Below, piece after piece: positions 43,649 to 52,011 of a DNA stretch of 59,588 bases. The translations under genes and the position numbers were made by a program. Below the pieces are notes generated by a model that saw only the letters and a list, made by a program, of their open reading frames with translations, made no database searches and was not told the DNA's origin. This DNA is from Pirellulaceae bacterium (lineage in GTDB: Bacteria; Planctomycetota; Planctomycetia; Pirellulales; Pirellulaceae): positions 1 through 59,588 of the forward strand of contig JADHUC010000015.1 in NCBI GenBank assembly GCA_016784735.1, written 5' to 3'. Within the stretch, counting starts at the first letter, position 1; each line of letters begins with the position of its first letter.

Positions 43649-44956
43649 ATGCAGTGTGTTGACGTTACGATTTCTGAATGGGAAGAACTTGTTCCAGCGT
43701 CGGGAACGGCACTCGAGGGTGTGTTTCTGCCGGCCGACCCCGGCGTGCGCCAACTCGCGGATCAATTGGCGAAGCGCGGTATGCTGCAAGTTGAGGAATT
43801 GCGGACGGGCCTTCGCTTGAGATCGACTTCATTTGTCGGCCGGGTCACCATTGGCAACCTGCAAGTCACCGTGCAGCCAAAGCTTCAGGGGCTCCCTTTG
43901 TTGAATCTGTTGCGGTACGCCTACCGACTACGACACCTCAAATTCCTGCCCGCGGCCAGTTACGGGACCCAGTTCAACACGTTCCAGGATATTCTTGTTT
44001 ATCAATTGGCGTCTGAGGCAACGGAACTCGTCTCGCGAGGGCTGGCGCGGCAATACGCGCGCGTCGACGAAGAACTACAAAGTCCTCGCGGCAGGATCGA
44101 CATTGGACGAGTTGTGCGGCAGGGAACGCAAGCACGCACAACGCTTCCGTGTTCACACTTCCCACGGATTCACGATTGGCTACCCAACCAGTTGCTGCTG
44201 TCCGGCCTGCGACTGGCGGCCCGCGTCGCCTCGGATGTGACGCTCGCGAGTTCGGTCCGGCGGGTGGCATCGGTGTTGGCCGATCAGGTCAGCCCTGTTC
44301 CCCTGGACCGTGCGACATTCCACCGCTGGCGGCGCGAACGAAATCGGCTCACACGGGCGTACGATTCCGCGATTCTGCTGACCCAGCTTTTGGCGCATTC
44401 CCAGGGACTCGACTTGGATGCAGCCGCTGGAGCGTTCAAGCTCCCCGGTTTCATGTTCGACATGAACCGTTTCTTTCAGGCTTTGCTCTCGCGCTTTTTG
44501 CACGAAAACCTGTTGGGCTATCACGTTGAAGACGAACACGGCCTGAAGGGAATGATGGGCTATGTTCCCGGCATGAACCCACGTAACCGACGCGACCCTG
44601 CCCCGCGTCCCGATTTCGCTGTGCTTGACGGGAGTCGCATTGTGGTTCTGTTGGACGCGAAATACCGAGACCTGTGGAACCACCCATTGCCCCGCGAGAT
44701 GCTCTATCAAGTGGCAATTTACGCCCTGAGCCAGCGGCTCAATCGGGAAGCGATCATCCTCTACCCGACAGTGGAGCCGTTTGCCAGGGAGTCTCGAATC
44801 GAAATCCGTGATCCATTGAATGCGACGGTAACGGCCTACATTGTTCAGCGGCCTGTTGATTTGGTTCATCTAGAAAACCTAGTTCGATCTCGCAGTGGCA
44901 CACCTGGACAGCGTAGGATTCGCGCCGAGTATGCTCATCAGTTGGCCGGAATGTGA
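43649..44956 (+). CDS. mcrC: McrC-type nuclease subunit
   Basis: This 435-residue protein follows McrB with a two-base gap. The N-terminal DUF2357-like part ([34 protein letters not shown]) and the PD-(D/E)XK core ([27 protein letters not shown]) mark McrC, the nuclease partner. The complex should cleave DNA recognised by the McrB specificity domain. The intact RAYT element begins 29 bases after the stop. Confidence 0.9.
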   Translation: MQCVDVTISEWEELVPASGTALEGVFLPADPGVRQLADQLAKRGMLQVEELRTGLRLRSTSFVGRVTIGNLQVTVQPKLQGLPLLNLLRYAYRLRHLKFLPAASYGTQFNTFQDILVYQLASEATELVSRGLARQYARVDEELQSPRGRIDIGRVVRQGTQARTTLPCSHFPRIHDWLPNQLLLSGLRLAARVASDVTLASSVRRVASVLADQVSPVPLDRATFHRWRRERNRLTRAYDSAILLTQLLAHSQGLDLDAAAGAFKLPGFMFDMNRFFQALLSRFLHENLLGYHVEDEHGLKGMMGYVPGMNPRNRRDPAPRPDFAVLDGSRIVVLLDAKYRDLWNHPLPREMLYQVAIYALSQRLNREAIILYPTVEPFARESRIEIRDPLNATVTAYIVQRPVDLVHLENLVRSRSGTPGQRRIRAEYAHQLAGM

Positions 44957-44987
44957 ACACTCTTCGCCTTTCGGAGGGCACGCGGTT

Positions 44988-45013
44988 GTGGCACGGTCTC
45001 CCGACCGTGCCAC
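44988..45013 (+). repeat. RAYT-associated REP, left
   Basis: A 26-base palindrome identical to 40989-41014 (arms GTGGCACGGTC and GACCGTGCCAC). Confidence 0.9.
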
Positions 45014-45056
45014 CGCCCCGACCGCAGGTCTCCCGTTTCCAACAAGGACCCGCATC

Positions 45057-45605
45057 ATGGAACGTTACCGCATCCGACCTGACACAGCGGTATATTTCGT
45101 CACATACAGCGTGGTTGAATGGCTGCCAGTGTTCGTGTCCGAGGTAGCGTGTCGAATCGTTACCGATAGTCTGGAGTACTGCCGCCAGCACAAAGGACTC
45201 CATACGAATGCCTTTGTGATTATGCCGACTCACATGCATGCGATTTTCTTCGACCGCGACTTTGATTCCAGTCGGCTGGTGCAGTCGCTTGCCGACTTTC
45301 GGAAGTTTACAGGGAGGTCGCTGAGTGACTTTTGCAGTAGCCAAATGCCACGGTGCTTCGCGGAGACGTTGCGCAGCGCCGCGACTGCCGACCGTGCGCG
45401 TCGATTCTGGCAACCGAGCCGGCATCCGGAAGCAATCGAGACCGAAAAGTTCTGGAGGCAGAAGTTGGATTACCTGCACGAGAACCCTTGTCGCAAAGGA
45501 CTGGTGGCGCGGGCCCAGTATTGGCGGTTCTCGTCCGCCGCGTACTACGTTTCGGACGGTCAACAAGAGTGTGATGTGAAGATCGCTGGGCTGGATTGGT
45601 CGTGA
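45057..45605 (+). CDS. rayT: REP-associated tyrosine transposase (RAYT)
   Basis: This 182-residue protein is a Y1/IS200-like HUH transposase domesticated with REP sequences. The HUH motif is MPTHMHAIFF (His-x-His), and the catalytic Tyr lies in DYLHENPCRKGLV. The start at ATG 45057 (MERYRIRPDTAVYFVTY) is supported by the remnant copy, which shares the same start. It probably acts in trans on the identical REPs 3.7 kb to the left. Confidence 0.9.
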   Translation: MERYRIRPDTAVYFVTYSVVEWLPVFVSEVACRIVTDSLEYCRQHKGLHTNAFVIMPTHMHAIFFDRDFDSSRLVQSLADFRKFTGRSLSDFCSSQMPRCFAETLRSAATADRARRFWQPSRHPEAIETEKFWRQKLDYLHENPCRKGLVARAQYWRFSSAAYYVSDGQQECDVKIAGLDWS

Positions 45606-45629
45606 AGAGGGAGACCTTCGGTCGATGAG

Positions 45630-45655
45630 GTGGCACGGTCGGGAGACCGTGCCAC
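45630..45655 (-). repeat. RAYT-associated REP, right
   Basis: Reverse complement of 44988-45013, 24 bases after the RAYT stop; identical to 41226-41251. Confidence 0.9.
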
Positions 45656-45681
45656 AACAGCGCAAACGAACCGGAGATGCT

Positions 45682-46506
45682 ATGATCAGCCGGAAAGACA
45701 TCGTTCGATCGCTTACTGACGTTGGAATCGGTCGCGGAGACCACCTGGTCGTGCACGCGAGCCTGCGCAGTATCGGGGCGATCGACGGTGGCGCTGATGC
45801 GGCGATTGATGCGCTGGTCGATGTGGTGGGCGATGGCGGCACCGTGGCCATGCCGAGTTTTCACTACACGCGGCCGCTGCCCGAGCCTCACTTCGACGTG
45901 CGGACCACGCCGGCCAAGACGGGAACGCTGACGGAAGTCTTTCGCCAACGCGCCGGTGTGCGGCGCAGCCTTCATCCAACGCACGCGGTTTGCGCCCTCG
46001 GCCCAAGGGCAGATGAGTTCCTGGACGACCATCTGACGTGTGAGGCCGTGGGGAAAGACTCGCCGTTGGACCGGATCGCTCAAGCCGGTGGGTATGTACT
46101 GCTGATTGGCGTGTCGCACTTGGCCAATACGACAATCCACGTCGGCCAATGCCATGCCGGTCTGGCCAGGTATCATTGGCAAGACGGTCCCGTGCCGATT
46201 GCGAAGGTCCTCCTGGCGGACAACCGCGTTGTGGAGCACCCACTTGACGCGTCGGCGGGCTGTTCTCTCGCGTTCAACGCGGTCGACTATCTGCTTCGTC
46301 AGCGGGGATTGGTGCGAGACACGTATATCGGCCACGCACCGAGCAGTCTGATGCGCGGGCGGGACATTATCGATACAGTGGTGGCCACGTTGAAAGAGCG
46401 CCCGGATGCACTGCTGTGCAATCGCCAAGCGTGCCGGCCGTGCGTTCTGGCGCGCAGGCATTCGCACGCCGCCGCCGAGAGGAGCGCGCCGAATGTGGTC
46501 AAGTGA
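45682..46506 (+). CDS. AAC(3)-family N-acetyltransferase-like protein
   Basis: This 274-residue protein has the antibiotic AAC(3) fold: VVHASLRSIGAIDGGADA, GTVAMPSFHYTRPLP, RSLHPTHAVCALGPRA and GYVLLIGVSHLANTTIH. Classical members acetylate the 3-amino group of 2-deoxystreptamine; in environmental genomes they often sit in sugar clusters. Here it heads a set with MttB-like, DegT and Gfo/Idh genes. GGAG precedes the ATG. A 5' stub of the same kind of gene is at 40946. Confidence 0.85.
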   Translation: MISRKDIVRSLTDVGIGRGDHLVVHASLRSIGAIDGGADAAIDALVDVVGDGGTVAMPSFHYTRPLPEPHFDVRTTPAKTGTLTEVFRQRAGVRRSLHPTHAVCALGPRADEFLDDHLTCEAVGKDSPLDRIAQAGGYVLLIGVSHLANTTIHVGQCHAGLARYHWQDGPVPIAKVLLADNRVVEHPLDASAGCSLAFNAVDYLLRQRGLVRDTYIGHAPSSLMRGRDIIDTVVATLKERPDALLCNRQACRPCVLARRHSHAAAERSAPNVVK

Positions 46507-46524
46507 CACGAGATCGGAGAACCG

Positions 46525-47931
46525 ATGAGATACGACTATCACATCCTCGACGAAAACGAAATCATGCGGATCCACGAACTGTCGCTCCGCGTGTTGAGCA
46601 ACCTAGGTATGAAGGTGCAGGACGACAACCTGTGCGCCATCCTCGCCCGGAAAGGACTCCCCGTCGACGGCAAACAACAGCTCGTTCGATTTCCCACGGA
46701 CATGGTCGACGCGGCCATCGCTACGGCGCCGAAGCGGTTTTCGATGTTCGACCACAAGGGCAATGAATTTCCGATAGAAACCGGCCACGAATTGCCCGCT
46801 GTCTATTCCAACGCGTTGAAGATCTGGGACTGGCAAACTGGGGCAGTGCGGAGTTCGACCAGTGAAGATCTCGTTCGCTGCGTGCGACTGGCCGAAGCGA
46901 TTCCCGACGTCAAGATTAATAACCCGGTCTGCCTGCCGGGCGACTCGGCGGAAGCCGATCCGGTGCTGCGGGCGGCGTGCATCGTGTTGCAGCATTCGAC
47001 TAAGATGATGGGGGCCGCCCCTCACAATTTGGCCGAGGCCGTGTTTTGGGAGGAAGCCGAGGCCATCGCCCAGCAAGACCTGCCCTCGAGCCGAGGACCG
47101 AGCATCAACTATGGTATATCGCCCGACAATCCCTTGCAGATTAACGCGACGGTCTCGGAGATCCTGCAATACCTGGCCGTCCGTAACTGCGTCCTGCTGA
47201 TCAGCTCGTGTCCCATTGCCGGCGGCACGTCACCGGTGACCATGGCAGGGACCACCGTCCAGACGCACGCGGAGTTCCTGGGTATGCTGACCATTGCCCA
47301 GTTGCTTCGCGAAGGTGTCCCCTGTATCTACGGCGGTTCAGCCGGTCCCATGGACCTCCGCGCGGGACAGCTTTGTTATGGAGCGCCCGAGCGAAACACC
47401 ATGCTGTGCGCCAACATCGATATAGCGAGGCACTTTGGGCTGCCCCATTTTTCCTCGGCCGGATCGGTCGACAGCGCGCTTCCCGACTTCCAGGCAGGTC
47501 AGTCGAAGGCGCTGGCGTATCTTTCGCGGCTGATGATGGGTACCAGCCTGGGGATCAGCTTCGGATGTCTGTTGACCGGTAGCACAGTTGCCCCCGAACA
47601 AATCATCTTGGACGTCGAGGCCTACCGCGCCGCAAAGGCCATGCTCAAAGGCATGACCGTGGACGACGACCACTTGGGCTATGAAGCCATCCGCCGCGTC
47701 GGGCCTGCCGGGAGTTTTCTGGAAGACGAACACACGATGAGCTTCATGCGGAGCGAGTATTATCTGTCAAATGTCATCAACCACGATGGCGAGAGAGGCA
47801 AGAGTATGCTCGACAGGGCCCACGACCAAGTGCACGAAATCCTCGAACGCCACCAGCCAACTGTCTCGGAAAAAGTGCAGAATGATCTTGATGTGTTCTT
47901 AGGCGACTATTCGCGAACTGTTGCTGGTTGA
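46525..47931 (+). CDS. Trimethylamine methyltransferase family (non-pyrrolysine MttB-like)
   Basis: This 468-residue MttB-superfamily TIM-barrel protein (MRIHELSLRVLSNLGMKV, NPVCLPGDSAEADPVLRAAC, GTSPVTMAGTTVQTHAEFLG, CYGAPERNTMLCANIDIARH, FGLPHFSSAGSVDSALPDFQ) has no in-frame amber codon: the pyrrolysine of true MttB is absent, so it is of the MtgB/glycine-betaine-like group, which demethylates quaternary amines onto a corrinoid protein. No corrinoid protein is next to it. It starts 18 bases after the AAC(3)-like stop. Confidence 0.85.
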   Translation: MRYDYHILDENEIMRIHELSLRVLSNLGMKVQDDNLCAILARKGLPVDGKQQLVRFPTDMVDAAIATAPKRFSMFDHKGNEFPIETGHELPAVYSNALKIWDWQTGAVRSSTSEDLVRCVRLAEAIPDVKINNPVCLPGDSAEADPVLRAACIVLQHSTKMMGAAPHNLAEAVFWEEAEAIAQQDLPSSRGPSINYGISPDNPLQINATVSEILQYLAVRNCVLLISSCPIAGGTSPVTMAGTTVQTHAEFLGMLTIAQLLREGVPCIYGGSAGPMDLRAGQLCYGAPERNTMLCANIDIARHFGLPHFSSAGSVDSALPDFQAGQSKALAYLSRLMMGTSLGISFGCLLTGSTVAPEQIILDVEAYRAAKAMLKGMTVDDDHLGYEAIRRVGPAGSFLEDEHTMSFMRSEYYLSNVINHDGERGKSMLDRAHDQVHEILERHQPTVSEKVQNDLDVFLGDYSRTVAG

Positions 47932-47971
47932 AGCTCTCGCCCCGCAAGCGGCGCAAATAGAAATGTACCCT

Positions 47972-48075
47972 GGTTACGAGGCTCTGCCTCGTAACCAACT
48001 GTCCCCGAGGCTCCGCCTCGCATACGCCGGCAGAGCCGGCAAGACCATGCGTTCCCAGGCCGGAGCCTGGGAACG
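47972..48075. repeat. Cluster of four short perfect palindromes
   Basis: Four palindromes occur within 104 bases: 47972-47996 (arms GGTTACGAGGC, loop TCT), 48006-48020 (CGAGGC, TCC), 48026-48040 (GCCGGC, AGA) and 48050-48075 (CGTTCCCAGGC, CGGA). All arms close on GC next to a three- or four-base loop. They lie between the MttB-like gene and the propeller gene and could act as transcript-stabilising hairpins or attenuators. Confidence 0.75.
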
Positions 48076-48156
48076 AGAATCAGGGACCGGGCGACGGTCC
48101 CGATGGCCCTCAAGATCGGTAAAACATCACACTCGGAAAGAGAGTCTCCAATAGCG

Positions 48157-49305
48157 ATGCAGATTAAAAGCCTGAAACTCAAGGACTGCTACTACGGCAA
48201 CCAGTGGTTCGACGAGATCGAGCACCGCTGGGTATACGATGATTTTGTGGCCGAAAAGGACTGGCAGAAGGGATGGATCAGCTTCGATTGTGCGTTGTAC
48301 AATCCGTCCGATGACCGGGTGTACCTGGGCATCACTTGCTTCGATGCCAACGACGTTTTCAAGACGTACGACCGCCAGACCGGCCAGTTCGTGGATTTGG
48401 GATACAGCCGCGTCGCCGACCCCTTCGACGCCAAGTTTCACCGATCGCTTGTCAAGGGCTCCGACGGCTGTCTCTACGCCGCCCCCGCGCTATTGCACTG
48501 CCCCGATAAATATCTCGAAGCCCCCGGAGCGGCTGTGGTAAAGTTCGATCCGGCCACGGGCCATATCGAAAAGCTGGGCGTTGTGCTGCCGCATGTCTAC
48601 GTCCAGTCGCTGGTCCTCGATCCGCAACAGGATGTGGCCTATTGTCTGTGCTTCGCCCCGGAGTACCTCGCCTCGTACAACCTCCGCACCGGCGAGGCGA
48701 AGACGCTGGGGCTGCTCGGATCGGGCTACGGGGCCATGGCACAAGGCGAGAACATCGCCCTGGACGACCGGGGCTGCGTGTGGAGCAACTGGTCGCTGAC
48801 ACGTGCCTGGCAGAACGAGCCCGGCCCCGATGCAATCCGCCTTTGTAAGTACGACCCCCGCGAAGACCGAATCGTGTATTTCCAGAAGGGCCTTCCGCAC
48901 CCTGACGGTTCCTACGGATACGCTAAAGCGGAGGCGCTGTTCAACTTCGGCGACGGCGCGATGTACGCCAGCGGTGCCAATGGTTCGCTGTATCGCATCG
49001 ACCCGGACTCGGGCGACGCGGAGTTCCTGTTCACCCCCACGCCGGATCGCCGCAGCCGTCTGTCGAGTCTCGTGAAGACAGAAGATGGCGTCGCCTATGG
49101 CATCACGGGCCGGGACGGAAAGTGTGAGCTCATGCAGGTGCACTATAAGGAAGCTCGGTTCGAGAAACTCGGCCACGTTGTCGATGCCGACGGCAATGCC
49201 ATGTTCCAGTGTCACCACATAGTTGCCACGCCCGATGGCGTCCTGTATGCCTGCGAAAACGACAATCCCTACCGCAGCAGCTACCTCTGGGAAATCACCT
49301 TGTAG
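48157..49305 (+). CDS. Beta-propeller protein (SMP-30/quinoprotein-like)
   Basis: This 382-residue protein is without a clear signal peptide. Repeats of about 50 residues (KFDPATGHIEKLGVVLPHVY, YCLCFAPEYLASYNLRTG, LYRIDPDSGDAEFLFTPTPD, VAYGITGRDGKCELMQVHY) suggest a six- or seven-blade propeller as in SMP-30/lactonase-like or PQQ-like proteins. The ATG at 48157 gives the shortest complete protein; the frame is open to 48103. It precedes the transporter by 14 bases. Confidence 0.65.
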   Translation: MQIKSLKLKDCYYGNQWFDEIEHRWVYDDFVAEKDWQKGWISFDCALYNPSDDRVYLGITCFDANDVFKTYDRQTGQFVDLGYSRVADPFDAKFHRSLVKGSDGCLYAAPALLHCPDKYLEAPGAAVVKFDPATGHIEKLGVVLPHVYVQSLVLDPQQDVAYCLCFAPEYLASYNLRTGEAKTLGLLGSGYGAMAQGENIALDDRGCVWSNWSLTRAWQNEPGPDAIRLCKYDPREDRIVYFQKGLPHPDGSYGYAKAEALFNFGDGAMYASGANGSLYRIDPDSGDAEFLFTPTPDRRSRLSSLVKTEDGVAYGITGRDGKCELMQVHYKEARFEKLGHVVDADGNAMFQCHHIVATPDGVLYACENDNPYRSSYLWEITL

Positions 49306-49319
49306 AAGAGACGATCGAG

Positions 49320-51071
49320 ATGGGAGAGACGCAAAGCAACTTGGTGGTGGCCGATTACGTGCTGGTCGTCGGTTTCTTCGTGGTGATGCTTGCGATCGGC
49401 ATCTACTTCGCCGGGCGGATGCGCGACATGAAGGACTATTTTGCCGGGGGCAAGCAGGTTCCCTGGTGGCTGTCGAGCGTTTCCTATTGGATGAGCAGCT
49501 TCAGCGCGTTTGCCTTTGTCGCCCTTTCAGCCATGGCCTACAAGCATGGTTTCGTGGCCGTCACGATGTGGTGGATAATCGCCGCCCTGACGGTTCTCAC
49601 GGGACACCTGGTTGCCGCTCGCTGGCGTCGCGTGGCTACGACCAGCCCGCTGGAATTTGTCGAACAGCGTTACGGTGTGGTGATGCGGCAAGGCCTTTCG
49701 TATCTGGGTGGCGTGCTGATTGTGTTGGACGATGCCACGAAGATCGTGGCCATCGGCATGGTGGTCTCGGTGTCCCTGGGCTTTCCCACCATGGGGGCCA
49801 TTCTCGCATGTGGCCTGATCATGTTGACCTACACACTGCTGGGAGGGTTGTGGGCTGTTTTGATCACCGACATGGTCCAGTTCATCGTGATGCTGACCGC
49901 TGTGATCGTGCTCGTTCCGTTGACGCTGATCCGAGTGGGCGGAGTAGCCGGCTTCGTCGAGAAACTGCCCGAGGACGCGTGGGCCCTGACCGGAGGAAAA
50001 TACACATTGACCTTTCTCTCCGTCCTGGGCTTTTTACAACTGCTGAACTTGTCCACGCGCTGGTCGTTGGTCCAGCGATTCTATGCCGTGCCCAGCGACG
50101 CCGACGCTCGAAAGGTGTGCTACCTGGCGGCCGTGTTGTTCTTCGTGGTGGCGCCCGTCTTGTTGTTTCCCGCCATTGCCGCGTCGATTTTTCTACCCGG
50201 AGAGGGAAATCCCGATCGGATCTATGGGCTTCTGTGCCGGGAACTGCTTCCGGTGGGCATGCTGGGGATGTTGGTTGCCGCCATCTTCTCCGCGACCATG
50301 TCGTCGCTCTCCAGCGACTATAATGCGGTCGCCTCCGTCCTGACCACCGACGTCTACAAGCGGCTGGTGGTTCGTTCGGCGTCGGACCGTCACTACGTCG
50401 CAGCCGGACGCGTATTCACGCTGATCGTGGGGCTCGTGACGGTCGGAATCGCTTTGGCCATGGCCAAATTAGCAGAGGGAACGTTGCTGTTCGACCTGAT
50501 GGTGATGATCTTCACCTTGTTGGGCCCGCCAACGATGCTCCCAGTCTTGGCTGGGTTGCTGTCGCGACGCGTTTCGGGAGCCGGCGCGCTGTGTGGGATG
50601 GTGACTGGAGTCGTTGTCGGTCTTGTGGCCGGCTTTTTCGGCTCGGCTCTGTTGTACCTATTGGATACAATCGCGGCTCCGCTGGTCGGTCATGCCGTTG
50701 CTGTCGAAGAAATCTCCGAGACCGCCTTTATGACGATTTCCATCGCGTCCACCACCGTGGGATTGATCGTTGGCAGCATCCTTTGGCCGGGTTCGTCGAA
50801 GACAAGAGAACGCGTTCGCCGTTTTCTGACCGGCCTGACGGCGCGAGAGATCCCGCAGGCTGCCTCGCCGGATTCCGGTGACACGAAGGTCTCGCCGGTG
50901 CCGATCGTCGGCGCAGCCGTCGCCGTGCTTGGCGGGTTGCTGCTGGTCGTCGTGCTCGCTTCGGTCCCAATCGGGCAGGGCACTTGTAGCCTAGTTGTTG
51001 GGTCGAGTATGCTCGTGCTCGGCTCCGGGCTGATCGTGTTATCCTGGCTGTATCGGCGTGGCTCGGCTTAG
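49320..51071 (+). CDS. Sodium:solute symporter (SSS family)
   Basis: This 583-residue protein has about 14 transmembrane segments of the LeuT/SSS fold: YVLVVGFFVVMLAIGIYFAG, DYFAGGKQVPWWLSSVS, the sodium-site segment FSAFAFVALSAMAYKHGF and TLLGGLWAVLITDMVQFIV. It probably takes up the sugar, cyclitol or quaternary amine handled by the neighbouring enzymes. The ATG at 49320 is 14 bases after the propeller stop; the upstream extension is rejected. Confidence 0.9.
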   Translation: MGETQSNLVVADYVLVVGFFVVMLAIGIYFAGRMRDMKDYFAGGKQVPWWLSSVSYWMSSFSAFAFVALSAMAYKHGFVAVTMWWIIAALTVLTGHLVAARWRRVATTSPLEFVEQRYGVVMRQGLSYLGGVLIVLDDATKIVAIGMVVSVSLGFPTMGAILACGLIMLTYTLLGGLWAVLITDMVQFIVMLTAVIVLVPLTLIRVGGVAGFVEKLPEDAWALTGGKYTLTFLSVLGFLQLLNLSTRWSLVQRFYAVPSDADARKVCYLAAVLFFVVAPVLLFPAIAASIFLPGEGNPDRIYGLLCRELLPVGMLGMLVAAIFSATMSSLSSDYNAVASVLTTDVYKRLVVRSASDRHYVAAGRVFTLIVGLVTVGIALAMAKLAEGTLLFDLMVMIFTLLGPPTMLPVLAGLLSRRVSGAGALCGMVTGVVVGLVAGFFGSALLYLLDTIAAPLVGHAVAVEEISETAFMTISIASTTVGLIVGSILWPGSSKTRERVRRFLTGLTAREIPQAASPDSGDTKVSPVPIVGAAVAVLGGLLLVVVLASVPIGQGTCSLVVGSSMLVLGSGLIVLSWLYRRGSA

Positions 51072-51096
51072 AGAAATGGAACAAGACCATATTCGC

Positions 51097-51984
51097 ATGA
51101 AAACCGACATACACATTTGCTGGACCATTGACTGCGAGGCCACGCAGAAGGCCATCGATAATGTCGACTTGGGTATGCGCGCGATTCGTGGCTTCGCAGC
51201 GCTGATTACCGAGGCGGAGCTGCGAGCCACACTGTTCGTCCTGCCGGCCGACGCAGCGGCGTATCCCGCGCTGCTCCGCGAATTGGACGAAGATCGCTTC
51301 GAACTGGCCCTGCACTATCATCCGCACGAGGAGGGCTACGACGATTTCTGCGGCGGCTATGCGGCCGAAGCACAGCGCAAGATGTACGGCGATGCGATCA
51401 ACAAGTTTGCCGACGCAGTGGGCGCACGGCCCAAGGCGTTTCGTACGGGAAGTTGTTCGGCGAACGACGCGACGTTTCCTGTGACTGCCGACTTGGGTTT
51501 CGATTGTTGTTCGCATTCCATGCCAGGCCGGAATATGGCGCAACTCCGCAGCAACTGGGCCGGTGCGCCGCAGCATGTGCGCTACGCACATCCGGCCAAT
51601 CGGCTGCTGGAAGGAGGACTCGACCTGGTCGAAGTGCCGGTGACGACCGATCCCGAATCCATGCTCTGGTCCGGAGCACACCCGCAGGACTTGCGAGTAG
51701 AGTTGTTTGACGCCAAAAACCAACGCTACATGATCGACAAAGTGCTTGCCCGCGAGAAAACGCGCCCACAGCCCGTCCAGGCCATCGTCGCGCTGACGCA
51801 CAACACGTTCAAGTACGACGATCCGGCCGACTTCCGGCGCCAAACCATGCAAGAGATGATGTCCGATTTCGCGGAACTGGCCGACAAGCATGACGTGAAT
51901 CTGGTGCCGGCCACAATTAGTCAGGTCGCCGCGGCTTACCGCGCTGCCGTGCCAGTGTCGACGTGTCGATCGCGTGGGGAGTAA
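51097..51984 (+). CDS. Polysaccharide deacetylase-like protein
   Basis: This 295-residue protein has NodB-type features: HICWTIDCEATQKAI (catalytic Asp region), ALHYHPHEEGYDD (metal His pair), AFRTGSCSANDATFP (Arg-x-x motif) and AIVALTHNTFKYDD (final His). It probably deacetylates an N-acetylated sugar or related amide. Starts at 51058 (GTG), 51076 and 51097 are possible; 51097 opens on the domain. It overlaps or abuts the symporter stop, so translational coupling is likely. Confidence 0.75.
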   Translation: MKTDIHICWTIDCEATQKAIDNVDLGMRAIRGFAALITEAELRATLFVLPADAAAYPALLRELDEDRFELALHYHPHEEGYDDFCGGYAAEAQRKMYGDAINKFADAVGARPKAFRTGSCSANDATFPVTADLGFDCCSHSMPGRNMAQLRSNWAGAPQHVRYAHPANRLLEGGLDLVEVPVTTDPESMLWSGAHPQDLRVELFDAKNQRYMIDKVLAREKTRPQPVQAIVALTHNTFKYDDPADFRRQTMQEMMSDFAELADKHDVNLVPATISQVAAAYRAAVPVSTCRSRGE

Positions 51985-52011
51985 GCGAAGCGTTCGTTCC
52001 GTGAAAATCGA

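Larger units (their letters stand above)
44986..45657 (+). mobile_element. REP-RAYT-REP element (intact)
   Basis: An intact RAYT transposase gene is bounded by inverted 26-base REPs (44988-45013, 45630-45655). Longer near-identical termini extend inwards: CGACCGCAGGTCTCCC on the left against the complement GGGAGACCTTCGGTCG on the right. It lies 29 bases after mcrC and 24 bases before the AAC(3)-like gene. Confidence 0.85.

Noticed and set aside
40946..45716. Target-site duplication around the McrBC/RAYT island using the two AAC(3) starts
   Set aside because: The 35-base copies differ at 6 positions, too divergent for a recent target duplication; they look like a paralogue stub.
44754..46575. 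Long minus-strand frames opposite mcrC end, RAYT and AAC(3)-like genes
   Set aside because: RAYT and AAC(3) motifs are on the plus strand; the antisense frames run across REPs and gene borders without a domain.
46525..47931. Possible pyrrolysine-containing MttB
   Set aside because: The frame has no internal TAG; it is a non-pyrrolysine homologue.
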